This document shows positions 1 through 7,019 of a stretch of DNA of 18,863 nt, piece after piece (the stretch's first letter is position 1; the number at the start of each line of letters is the position of its first letter). This DNA comes from Clostridium sp. CAG:389. GTDB taxonomy: Bacteria > Bacillota > Clostridia > TANB77 > CAG-508. The notes under the pieces were generated by a model. It saw nothing but the letters and a program-made list of their open reading frames with translations. It made no database searches and was not told where the DNA came from. The position numbers were made by a program, and so were the translations under genes. The stretch spans positions 1 through 18,863 of the forward strand of contig FR901954.1 in assembly GCA_000438255.1 (NCBI GenBank). The letters run 5' to 3'.

Positions 1-135
1 TGAGAGAGGCTCAGTTTTTTATTTTAGAATTTCTTTTTGAACGCAATGAACAGGACATACTGATAAATAATATGTATCCTTAGAGGCTCAGTGAAATACC
101 ACAAAACTGTTATCTAGTAACATCCTTTTAGATTA

Positions 136-653
136 CTACACTACTTTTCCGTGGTATTCCGTACAACTGTTACATTGTCTGGTATGTCTTTTAATACTAC
201 ACTGTTTGCTCCTATTTTTACATTATTCCCTATTTTTATTGGTCCTAATACTTTTGCTCCTGAACCAACCATTACATTGTTTCCTATATCTGGGTGTCTT
301 TTATATTTATCCTTACCTGTTCCTCCTAATGTACTATTATGGTATATTGTGCAATCATCTCCTATTGTTGATGTTTCTCCTATTACTACTCCCATTCCAT
401 GGTCTATAAGTAGTCTTCTTCCTATTTTTGCACCTGGGTGTATTTCAATTCCTGTTATGTGTCTTGAAATTTGTGATATTAATCTTGCTAAAAAGTGCAG
501 TTTTTTGTTATATAAAAAGTGGGCTATTCTATGAAATAATATAGCGTGAAATCCCGGGTATAGTATAATAACTTCTAAAATATTTCGACATGCTGGGTCT
601 TTTTCTTTTATATTTTTTGCGTCTTCATATAAACTTTTTATTATATTTTTCAT
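136..653 (-). CDS. cysE: Serine O-acetyltransferase, C-terminal end frameshifted
   Basis: Transfers acetyl from acetyl-CoA to L-serine, making O-acetylserine for cysteine synthesis in the cytoplasm. The protein has the short clostridial form: a helical N-terminus, then a left-handed beta-helix of hexapeptide repeats with the family signature (IDHGMGVVIGET, then IYHNSTLGGTGKDKYKRHP). The ATG at 653 is preferred because AGGTG lies about 6 bases upstream; an in-frame GTG lies at 662. The zero-frame reads through VTVV and then ends as RNTTEK at 141. Dropping the C at 161 gives VVGIP, and dropping the C at 151 as well gives VVGIPGKVV with a stop at 136. That is the usual end of this family. Both extra bases precede a GGA glycine codon. 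Family call is sure; whether the ending is real, recoded or an error is open. Confidence 0.9.
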
Positions 654-720
654 TTGCATCACCTGTTATATTTTATGATATATTTATCGTGATGGTTCTT
701 AGTTATGTTTTTAATAAATT

Positions 721-761
721 ATAAAGAGTATGAAACAAATAGGTTGTTTCATACTCTTTAT
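721..761 (-). terminator. Perfect 18-bp hairpin, probable terminator
   Basis: The arms at 721-738 and 744-761 are perfectly complementary with a 5-base loop. The hairpin lies 14 bases beyond the stop of the kinase-like gene and before the serine acetyltransferase gene. The tail on the minus strand is A/T-rich but not a clean T-run, so termination may be partial. Confidence 0.6.
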
Positions 762-774
762 AAAAATCTTTAAT

Positions 775-1443
775 TTAAATCAGTTCTTTAATTTCTGCTA
801 ATAAATCTTTTTCTGTTTTATTTAAACAGTCAATTAAAAATAAGTTTTTATAATTTTTTAAATTATAATATGTGTCCAAATATAATCTTTGAAAAATTAT
901 TGCTTTCTTATCAAATTCGCTTACAACTTCCCGTGAATAAATTCGTTTTTTCAAACTTTCTTCATCTGATAAATACAAGAAAATTACTTTCCTATTTTTA
1001 TCTTCTTTAAGATATTGTTTTACTTTATTTATTCTTATTGTATCTGGAATTTCCTCTCTCATTTTTTGAGTTATTTCTTTTACAGCTCTATCTTGTGTTA
1101 AAATTCCTTCAACTGCTAGATTTTGTGCTAATGTTGATTTTCCTACTCCATCTGCCCCTTCAATTATAACATTTATTTTTTTTAAACTTCCTTTCAAAAT
1201 ATTTCTTAATAAATATTTTTCATTTAATGTTACATCAATAAAGTCGTTGTGTGGTTGCTCACATGTGTCATTAAAAAAATAAAATATTGTTATAATTCCA
1301 GTAATGTTTACAGCAATAAATGAATCATAATATTCAACTATTAATTTTTGCTTTTCTTTTATTATTTGAAAAGTTTTGTTTTGGACTCTTTGTGATAAAA
1401 ATATCCGTTCTAAATTGTTTTTTACCGTTATGTATTTTTTCAT
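775..1443 (-). CDS. P-loop kinase, thymidylate/nucleoside kinase-like, with N-terminal extension
   Basis: Probably phosphorylates a nucleotide or nucleoside in the cytoplasm. A Walker A loop GADGVGKST sits at residues 96-104, followed by a lid-like arginine stretch (KKRIYSREVVSEFD) and an alpha/beta core ending in FLIDCLN, as in dTMP-kinase-like proteins. The first ~90 residues precede the P-loop and have no motif I recognise; ordinary thymidylate kinases begin almost directly with the P-loop. The ATG at 1443 is preferred over the GTG at 1452 because AAAGGA lies 11 bases upstream of the ATG but only 2 bases from the GTG. CGG codons at 931-933 and 1405-1407 are read as arginine in frame. The substrate cannot be told from the sequence. 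Confidence 0.7.
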   Translation of the reverse strand: MKKYITVKNNLERIFLSQRVQNKTFQIIKEKQKLIVEYYDSFIAVNITGIITIFYFFNDTCEQPHNDFIDVTLNEKYLLRNILKGSLKKINVIIEGADGVGKSTLAQNLAVEGILTQDRAVKEITQKMREEIPDTIRINKVKQYLKEDKNRKVIFLYLSDEESLKKRIYSREVVSEFDKKAIIFQRLYLDTYYNLKNYKNLFLIDCLNKTEKDLLAEIKELI

Positions 1444-1524
1444 TTTTTTCACATTCCTTTCTGTTTTTTTATTGCTTTAAAGAACTGTTTTATATAATTA
1501 ATGCTTTTGCATTAAGCTAAAAAA

Positions 1525-2010
1525 CTATTTTATGATAAAATGTTCAAACTCAAAATTTTTGTTTAATAATTTTTCTTTGAGTTGTGTTGGTTTAAAATCT
1601 ATATTTTTGAGTTCTTCAATAGAAACCCATTTAAAATGTAAATTTATTTTTTCTTCATTTTCTTCTTGTGTTTCATATTCTTTTTTTGTAATATTTTCTT
1701 TATCGTCTAACTTTAATAAATAGTAAAAGCCAAGTTCATGTATTTTTTTACCATTTTTCCTTGTAAAAAAGTTCTCCGTTATTGCTATAAGCTTTTCAAT
1801 GTGTGCATTATATCCTGTTTCCTCTTTATTTTCTCTTAACATTGCTTCTCTCGAACTTTCGGCAATTTTTACATGTCCTCCTGGCAAACAGTAAAAATTG
1901 TTTTGACTCATTTTTACTACTAATATTTCATTATTGCATATTAGTACTCCATTTACTCGAAATTTAAAATTTCCATATAAGTTTTCTATCTTTATATCAT
2001 TTTCTTCCAT
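1525..2010 (-). CDS. Nudix hydrolase
   Basis: Hydrolyses a nucleoside diphosphate linked to another moiety, such as an oxidised NTP, nucleotide sugar or dinucleotide. The Nudix box spans residues 45-67: G45, E51 and the R59-E60 ... E63-E64-x-G66 core that binds Mg2+ are all present. The position after R-E, usually a large hydrophobic residue, is N61 here. The total of 161 residues is typical for a single-domain Nudix protein. The region after the box (FYYLLKLDDKENITKKEYETQEE) resembles Nudix proteins annotated as MutT-like. A weak hairpin (TAATGC-TTTT-GCATTA near 1499) lies downstream. Specificity is unknown. Confidence 0.9.
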   Translation of the reverse strand: MEENDIKIENLYGNFKFRVNGVLICNNEILVVKMSQNNFYCLPGGHVKIAESSREAMLRENKEETGYNAHIEKLIAITENFFTRKNGKKIHELGFYYLLKLDDKENITKKEYETQEENEEKINLHFKWVSIEELKNIDFKPTQLKEKLLNKNFEFEHFIIK

Positions 2011-2083
2011 AACTCTCTCCTTTTTTAGTTTTCATCCAATATTATAATTGATTCCAATTAATTACCAGTTGGTTAATTGTATT

Positions 2084-2951
2084 TTAATAAAATTTTGCAG
2101 GTCTTTCAATATATTTTTTCAAATTTTCTTTGAATTGCATATTTTTTACGTCTATATCATCTTCATCATTATACATACATTGTTTCATTTTTCCATTTGC
2201 TGTTATTCTTAAATGAATTTGCTTACAGATATCACACTCTCTAATTTTACAATGTGAATGAAAAAATGTAACAACTTTTCTGTTATCTATATATCCACTA
2301 ATTTCATTATATGAATCCTTTTTATATGATAATTTAAATTTATTTTGTAATATTTTTTCCATTTTTAAGAATTCTTTTGATGTATTTTTTTCTTTTTTGT
2401 AGTTAACTATTTCTAAAATTTTAATTCTTACCTCATGTTCTATTCCCCACTCTAACATCTTTATTTTATTCTCTAAATCATCATTATAGACTGATGATAT
2501 GCTTACATCACATCCAAAACTTTTAATTTTTAATATATTATCTAATATTTGTTTTGATGAAACTCCTACTGGTGAATTCTTAGATATATCTTTATCAAAG
2601 TAGTCTAAACCTACTATTACTCTATTTATCCATTTATGTTTTATCATATAAATTAATTTTTCTATTTCTATACAATTAGTATTAATTCCTATATCTAAGT
2701 TATATTTTTCAGATATCATTTTACATATCTCGTAAATTTGCGGATGTATAAGAGGTTCTCCTCCGAGTTAATCTAATTGCTTTTAATCCATATTCTTTTG
2801 AATCTTTTATTATTTTTTCAATATCTTCTAGTTTTAGCATACTTATTTCATTATTTCCTTCATTATGACAGTATACACATTTCATATTGCAACTTGATAT
2901 TATTGACATTCTATATTGATTTCTTGGTATTTCTAATGTTTTAACTTTCAA
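2084..2951 (-). CDS. MoaA-like radical SAM protein, interrupted by a +1 frameshift
   Basis: The first part (2951 to about 2766) carries the radical SAM cluster motif C-NMK-C-VY-C (residues ~21-28), which binds the 4Fe-4S cluster that cleaves S-adenosylmethionine. In the zero frame it reads IRLTRRR and stops at 2721. Skipping the C at 2765 gives IRLTGGEPLIHP and continues without a break into the 2084-2719 frame, so this was one gene of about 289 codons. The GGEP motif is exactly what the shift destroys. A second cysteine set near the C-terminus (HCKIRECDIC, then KQC) resembles the auxiliary cluster of MoaA. The start is TTG at 2951, directly after the TAG of the nucleotidyltransferase gene, with AAGGAG about 10 bases upstream. 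A role in molybdopterin synthesis is not implied; no other moa gene is present. Confidence 0.85.
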
Positions 2952-3716
2952 CTAGTGATTTCTCCTTCCTATACAAAATTTTATATTATTAAAGTCTATC
3001 TCTTTATCAATATCTCTTATAACATATTTAAATAATTGATTTATTTCTTCGAATTTATTTGTTTTTATACAATTTATATACTTATCTATGAATTGATTTT
3101 CTGGCATGCTTTTGTGTTGTACTTCCTGCATTTTTTTATCTGTATATAATTTATAAACTTTGGATGTTGACATATTGGAGAATCCATTTTTCTTGTTATA
3201 ATAGACTCTAATTTTATTAAGTGTAATAGCATAAAAGGTATTGTAATATATGGATTTTTCTAAATTCATTTTTCTTAAATATTCTATTGATTTTTGTAAT
3301 GATTTAGCTTCATAAATTACATCTTCTTGACTTAGTTTTGGTAATCCATTTTTGTATTTTTGCAAAGTATATTTTTGTAATTCTTTTAATTTTCCATTTT
3401 TATCTTGTAATATTTTGCCATATCCAACTGCTGATAGCATTGTATCTTCATAATTTTCAAAATCTTTATCTACTCTATCATATAAATTTTGTAACGTTCT
3501 TTGATAATTTTCAAAATTATATCCTTTATATTGTATATATTCTTTTTGTGTTGCTTTTTGTGAGTTTGAATTATATATAATAATTAAATCAACATCAGAG
3601 TCTTCTTTATTAGTATTTGTTTGATAACTCCCATAAAAAATAACACCTTCTATTCTTTCATCTTCTGTGTAACCAAATTCATTTAAGAAGTCATATATTA
3701 CTTCTTCTATTTCCAT
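2952..3716 (-). CDS. Nucleotidyltransferase-domain protein
   Basis: Likely transfers a nucleoside monophosphate to a protein, RNA or small molecule. The Pol-beta-like signature is at the N-terminus: G29-S30, then S40-D-V-D43, where the two aspartates bind metal. The remaining ~200 residues are mostly helical and charged, as in the C-terminal part of MNT/HEPN-like or aminoglycoside-nucleotidyltransferase-like proteins, but I cannot assign a subfamily. The stop codon TAG is immediately followed by the TTG start of the MoaA-like radical SAM gene, which implies translational coupling and a shared job. AAAGGA lies about 12 bases upstream of the ATG. Two TGTCG sequences lie about 100 bases upstream. 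Confidence 0.75.
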   Translation of the reverse strand: MEIEEVIYDFLNEFGYTEDERIEGVIFYGSYQTNTNKEDSDVDLIIIYNSNSQKATQKEYIQYKGYNFENYQRTLQNLYDRVDKDFENYEDTMLSAVGYGKILQDKNGKLKELQKYTLQKYKNGLPKLSQEDVIYEAKSLQKSIEYLRKMNLEKSIYYNTFYAITLNKIRVYYNKKNGFSNMSTSKVYKLYTDKKMQEVQHKSMPENQFIDKYINCIKTNKFEEINQLFKYVIRDIDKEIDFNNIKFCIGRRNH

Positions 3717-3814
3717 ATTTAATAACTTTTCCTTTCTTAAAATATAACTTTGTTTAAAAAATTTAGTTTTTTCTTATGATATTATTGATTTTAATACTTT
3801 AATTTTGAAAATGC

Positions 3815-3831
3815 TGTCGTATTTTGTCGAA
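3815..3831 (+). promoter_or_regulatory. Possible paired Spo0A boxes
   Basis: TGTCGTA at 3815-3821 and TGTCGAA at 3825-3831 are 10 bp apart on the same face of the helix. The second, in the context TTTTGTCGAAAAC, matches the known Spo0A box core TGTCGAA. They lie between the nucleotidyltransferase start and the CAP-protein terminator. A match this short can occur by chance. Confidence 0.25.
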
Positions 3832-3840
3832 AACAATAAA

Positions 3841-3878
3841 AAAGTGTAATATAAATATATCAATTTACCTTACACTTT
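3841..3878 (-). terminator. Intrinsic terminator of the CAP-domain gene
   Basis: The arms AAAGTGTAA (3841-3849) and TTACACTTT (3870-3878) pair over 9 bp with a 20-base loop. On the minus strand the hairpin is followed by TTTTTTATTGTTTT. It begins 20 bases past the stop of the CAP gene. Confidence 0.8.
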
Positions 3879-3897
3879 CTTGTTGTTATAAATATTA

Positions 3898-4674
3898 TTA
3901 TTTTCCTATAAAAATTTGGACATATACTTTTCCATACTTGTTGCTTTTAACAACACCTATACCAGTATAATTAAAAGCAGAATTTAAAATATTGGCTTTA
4001 TGACCAGAAGAATTCATCCAAGCAGTAACAGCTGCACTATTGCTAGAATTCCCAGCTATATTTTCTCCTGCTGTTTTATATGATACTTTAAAACTTTTTA
4101 GCATATCAAATGGAGAACCGTAAGTCGGTGAATTATGTGAGAAGTAGTTATTGTCTACCATATCTTTTGCCTTTATTCTTGCAACATTCAATACTTCTGA
4201 ATCCATTTTTAAAGCAGTTAATCCATTATTTGTTCTTTGCTTATTTATTAAATCAAATACTTCTTTTTCATCACTACTCATTGTGGTTGTATTAGCTGTG
4301 CTTCCTGAACTTGAACTACTAGATCCGGTACTTCCTGAATTTGTTCCTCCACTAGAATTCGGATATATTGCTTTTACATACTTTTTGCTAACAGCTCCTA
4401 CATAGTCTCCTTCAACCTGAACAATATACCAATCTCCTACACCAGCAAATACTCTTATATATTCATTTTTCTTGACTGTTGCCACTATGTTATAATTTAC
4501 TCCTGGTCCACTTCTAACATTTAAAGTTGTTGCTGTTACTAACCCTGTTGAAAAATCAACTTTATAATAATGCTGCATTCCAAATGATTGTGTAAAAATA
4601 CATATTACCATAACAAACAATAATACACCGCTTACCTTGAATATCGTTTTCTTTTTTATACTAATAATTTTCAT
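3898..4674 (-). CDS. Secreted SH3b and CAP/SCP-domain protein
   Basis: An exported, probably wall-associated protein of 258 residues. The ATG at 4674 is chosen because AAAGGGG lies about 8 bases upstream; the frame stays open to 4746, but that extension has no ribosome site. Order of parts: a basic N-terminus and one hydrophobic segment (about residues 12-28) as signal peptide or anchor; a bacterial SH3 domain (TTLNVRSGPGVNYNIVATV ... GDWYIVQV), which in this family binds peptidoglycan; a Ser/Gly/Thr-rich linker; and a C-terminal CAP domain of YkwD type with EVFDLINKQRTNNGLTAL, NNYFSHNSP, GENIAG and GHKANILN. It stands alone between its terminator and a long inverted repeat. CAP proteins of clostridia are common on the cell or spore surface; the exact role is unknown. 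Confidence 0.92.
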   Translation of the reverse strand: MKIISIKKKTIFKVSGVLLFVMVICIFTQSFGMQHYYKVDFSTGLVTATTLNVRSGPGVNYNIVATVKKNEYIRVFAGVGDWYIVQVEGDYVGAVSKKYVKAIYPNSSGGTNSGSTGSSSSSSGSTANTTTMSSDEKEVFDLINKQRTNNGLTALKMDSEVLNVARIKAKDMVDNNYFSHNSPTYGSPFDMLKSFKVSYKTAGENIAGNSSNSAAVTAWMNSSGHKANILNSAFNYTGIGVVKSNKYGKVYVQIFIGK

Positions 4675-4746
4675 CCAACATCCCCTTTCTATTAAAATGT
4701 TTATACATATTGTTTGTCTTTTATGTATTTTTATTATTAGAAACAT

Positions 4747-4802
4747 TTTAAACCAACAGGGATATTGTTTAATTGGTTCAACAATATTCCTATTGGTTTA
4801 AA
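4747..4802. repeat. Long inverted repeat upstream of the CAP gene
   Basis: Two nested arm pairs: TTTAAACCAA (4747-4756) with TTGGTTTAAA (4793-4802), and GGGATATTGTT (4759-4769) with AACAATATTCC (4780-4790), with one G-T mismatch and a 10-base loop. It sits 73 bp upstream of the CAP start and 130 bp beyond the RusA stop. A weak promoter (TTAAAC, 16 bp, TAAAAT on the minus strand) overlaps its left arm, so it could be an operator, a terminator without a good T-tract, or a small mobile-element remnant. Confidence 0.6.
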
Positions 4803-4932
4803 TAAATACATTTTTTATATGGATAAATTTTATTTTTTCATAATTATATTCTGATATTCTTTTATTGAATGAAATATCTTCTACTGTTTTTTAACTATGA
4901 TGTCCTAAATAGATAGGTTCTCAAAAAAGACA

Positions 4933-5343
4933 TTAATATTCTTCTATTTTTATATATACCTTATCTTCTAGTGCATATTTTTTTTCTACTTCTAATTTAG
5001 TTATCTGATTATCATCTCTAAATGCAAATTTATTCATGCTATCTAAAACTACTTTTACAATGTTATCTATATCTGGTTTTTTGGTTGGACTGATATTGTT
5101 ATCTAACATTTCGTTTATTTCTGTTTTTTTTGTTGTTTTTGGTATTGAAAAGTATGCTATTATATTTACTTTTATTCTTCCTTCTAAAATTTTGAATCTT
5201 GGATATTTTAGCAAAAAGTATTGTTCTACTAGTGATTCATAATCTTTTGTTCTTGTCGGTGTGTAGACCGCTCCTGTGTATGAGTTTAGTCGTGGCCTTC
5301 CTTTTCCTATTACTTTTCCTGGTACTTCAAATTCATATATCAT
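4933..5343 (-). CDS. rusA: RusA-family Holliday junction resolvase
   Basis: Dimeric Mg2+-dependent endonuclease that resolves four-way DNA junctions; in Firmicutes it is usually carried by prophages. The N-terminal GKGRPR and YTPTRTKDYE motifs and the acidic core KPDIDN (D91, D93) with D101 and FRDDNQI (D110, D111) match the family. The 136-residue length is typical. GGGAGAAA lies about 9 bases upstream of the ATG. No other phage structural or replication gene is adjacent, apart from a 20-codon frame just upstream, so this looks like an isolated remnant of a prophage replication module. The reading frame itself is intact. Confidence 0.9.
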   Translation of the reverse strand: MIYEFEVPGKVIGKGRPRLNSYTGAVYTPTRTKDYESLVEQYFLLKYPRFKILEGRIKVNIIAYFSIPKTTKKTEINEMLDNNISPTKKPDIDNIVKVVLDSMNKFAFRDDNQITKLEVEKKYALEDKVYIKIEEY

Positions 5344-5360
5344 TTGTTTTTCTCCCTATA

Positions 5361-5423
5361 TTATATTAAGTTTTCTGGATTTAGTGCTTGTAATTCTGGT
5401 AATACAAATATTCCATCTTTCAT
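5361..5423 (-). CDS. 20-codon open frame before rusA
   Basis: It starts at ATG 5423 behind AAAGG (about 8 bases upstream) and encodes MKDGIFVLPELQALNPENLI, ending 18 bases before rusA. It may be the surviving head of a phage gene or a short leader. It has no recognisable domain. Support is the ribosome site and the position only. Confidence 0.35.
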   Translation of the reverse strand: MKDGIFVLPELQALNPENLI

Positions 5424-5486
5424 TATAAAAACCTTTCTTTATTTGGATATTTTACCATATAAATTTTAAAATTAAAAGTAGTTTTT

Positions 5487-5630
5487 ATTAAAAAAGTGAT
5501 TAGGAAAATGTGTATATTTCATTAAAAAGTCCTTAGGAAAATGTGTATGTTATATTAAAAAGTCGTTTGTAAAATGTGATATTTTTACAAAAAGTCCTTT
5601 GCTTTTTGTGTAAAATGTGATATAATATAT
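5487..5630 (+). repeat. Four degenerate ~34-bp tandem repeats before the ATPase gene
   Basis: Units begin near 5487, 5521, 5554 and 5589. Each holds a variant of AAAAAGTCCTTAGG or AAAAAGTCNTTTG followed by AAAATGTGTAT or AAAATGTGATAT. The last unit contains the promoter of the ATPase gene, so its -10 box (TGTGATATAAT) is itself a repeat part. The arrangement fits an array of operator sites or duplicated promoter units rather than CRISPR: the units adjoin with no unique spacers. Confidence 0.7.
5599..5626 (+). promoter_or_regulatory. Promoter of the ATPase gene
   Basis: TTGCTT (5599-5604), a 16-bp spacer and TATAAT (5621-5626) with an extended -10 TG one base upstream of the box. The expected transcript start is near 5633, leaving a leader of under 20 bases before the ATG at 5651. 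Confidence 0.75.
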
Positions 5631-5650
5631 AGAGATTGGAGTGTGATAAT

Positions 5651-6961
5651 ATGTATAGAGATAAAATGAATGAATTAAAAAAATGGAAAGACTCTCCAAC
5701 TAGAAAACCTTTGATAATCAGAGGTGCAAGACAAGTTGGAAAAACATGGTTAATGAAAGAGTTTGGTAAACAATATTATAAAAAGTGTGCATATATAAAT
5801 TTTGATGATAACTCAAGAATGGATAAACTTTTTGAAGATGATTTTGATTTGGATAAAATCATTCAAGGTTTAAAAATTGAATCTAATGTAAATATAGAAC
5901 CTGAAAATACATTGATTATTTTAGATGAAATTCAGGAGACTCCAAAAGCCTTAAAAGCATTGAAATATTTTTATGAAAATGCTAATCAATATCATATAGT
6001 TTCTGCCGGTTCTCTTTTAGGGGTTGCAATCCATGAAGGTACTTCTTTTCCAGTCGGCAAAGTTGATTTTTTAGATTTAGCACCTTTAAGTTTTTTTGAA
6101 TTTTTAGAGGCTTTAGGAGAAGAAAATTTATTGCAATTATTAAAGGAAAATGATTTTGATATGATTGGTGTATTTAATTCAAAATTAAAGGAATTTTTAA
6201 AACTTTATTATTATGTAGGTGGCATGCCAGAAGCGGTCAATTCTTATGCTCAAAATAAAGATTTAAAAGAAGTTAGAAAAATACAAAAAAGGTTATTAGA
6301 AGCATATGAACAAGATTTTTCTAAACACGCACCAAGTAATATTGTTCCTAGAATTAGACAATTATGGAATAATATTCCTACTCAACTTGCAAAAGAAAAT
6401 AAGAAATTTATTTATGGACTTGTTAGAGAAGGTGCTCGTGCAAGAGAATATGAGATTGCTTTATCTTGGCTTATTGATTGTGGTTTGGTATATCAAATAA
6501 ATAGAGTAACTACAAGTAAAGTTCCTTTATCAGCTTATCAAGACTTTAATGCTTTCAAATTATATTTACTAGATGTTGGCTTATTGTCTGCTATGTCTGG
6601 TATAGATGCCAAGACTCTTTTAGAAGGAAATGATGTTTTTGAGGAATTTAAAGGAAGTTTAACAGAACAGTATGTTCTATGTCAATTAAAGGAATGTACT
6701 GATTTGGATGTTTTCTACTGGTCTTCTGATACTGGTACATCAGAATTGGATTTTATAACTCAAATTGGGAAAGATAATGTTCCAATTGAAGTTAAGTCTA
6801 GTGAAAATCTACAAGCAAAGAGTTTAAAGTCTTTTGTTCAAAAATATGAAACTAAGTTTAATGTTCGTACTTCTATGTCTGATTATCGTAATGATGATTG
6901 GATTACTAACATTCCTTTATATTGTATTGCAAATATTGAAAAAATAAAAGAATGTTTATAA
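5651..6961 (+). CDS. AAA+ ATPase with C-terminal DUF4143 domain
   Basis: ATP-binding protein of the AAA_14/DUF4143 family, widespread in anaerobes and of unresolved function. With the ATG at 5651 (GGAG 9 bases upstream) it has 436 residues; an upstream TTG at 5636 would lie almost on the transcript start. Walker A GARQVGKT is at 25-32, Walker B LIILDEIQ at 88-95, and SAGSLLG near 118-124 is sensor-1-like. The C-terminal part has YWSSDTGTSELDF followed by VPIEVKSSEN, a PD-(D/E)XK nuclease-like arrangement (E-L-D ... E-V-K) known for this family. It is the only plus-strand gene here, with its own repeat-bearing promoter and terminator, so it behaves as an independent module. Repeated copies of this family are common in single genomes and are often accessory. 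Confidence 0.9.
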   Translation: MYRDKMNELKKWKDSPTRKPLIIRGARQVGKTWLMKEFGKQYYKKCAYINFDDNSRMDKLFEDDFDLDKIIQGLKIESNVNIEPENTLIILDEIQETPKALKALKYFYENANQYHIVSAGSLLGVAIHEGTSFPVGKVDFLDLAPLSFFEFLEALGEENLLQLLKENDFDMIGVFNSKLKEFLKLYYYVGGMPEAVNSYAQNKDLKEVRKIQKRLLEAYEQDFSKHAPSNIVPRIRQLWNNIPTQLAKENKKFIYGLVREGARAREYEIALSWLIDCGLVYQINRVTTSKVPLSAYQDFNAFKLYLLDVGLLSAMSGIDAKTLLEGNDVFEEFKGSLTEQYVLCQLKECTDLDVFYWSSDTGTSELDFITQIGKDNVPIEVKSSENLQAKSLKSFVQKYETKFNVRTSMSDYRNDDWITNIPLYCIANIEKIKECL

Positions 6962-6987
6962 TAATTTTTTTATAAGAGTATTATAAA

Positions 6988-7019
6988 ATAGACACTATGC
7001 ATTTTGACATAGTGTCTAT
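6988..7019. terminator. Hairpin between convergent genes
   Basis: The arms ATAGACACTATG (6988-6999) and CATAGTGTCTAT (7008-7019) pair perfectly over 12 bp with an 8-base loop. The hairpin lies 27 bp after the ATPase stop and overlaps the stop of the HAD gene, so it can serve both directions. The minus-strand tail TTTTATAATAC is the more T-rich. Confidence 0.7.

Noticed and set aside
1..86. Minus-strand reading that ends in VCPVHCVQKEILK at 19, plus an 11-bp direct repeat AGAGGCTCAGT (5-15, 82-92)
   Set aside because: The open stretch is too short, has no start, and matches no family I can name; the repeat is too short to interpret.
151..534. Plus-strand open frames opposite the serine acetyltransferase, and similar long plus-strand frames throughout
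   Set aside because: They are rich in Phe, Leu, Ser and Ile as expected for the complement of A+T-rich genes, lack ribosome sites, and oppose well-supported minus-strand genes.
2053..2080. Hairpin CAATTAA/TTAATTG between the Nudix and radical SAM genes as a terminator
   Set aside because: The stem is interrupted by a 3-base bulge, G+C is very low, and there is no T-tract on the minus strand.
4870..4932. Short minus-strand frame MSFLRTYLFRTS after rusA
   Set aside because: Twelve codons with no ribosome site and no recognisable match.
5487..5630. CRISPR array
   Set aside because: Units adjoin directly, vary in sequence, have no unique spacers, and no cas gene is near.
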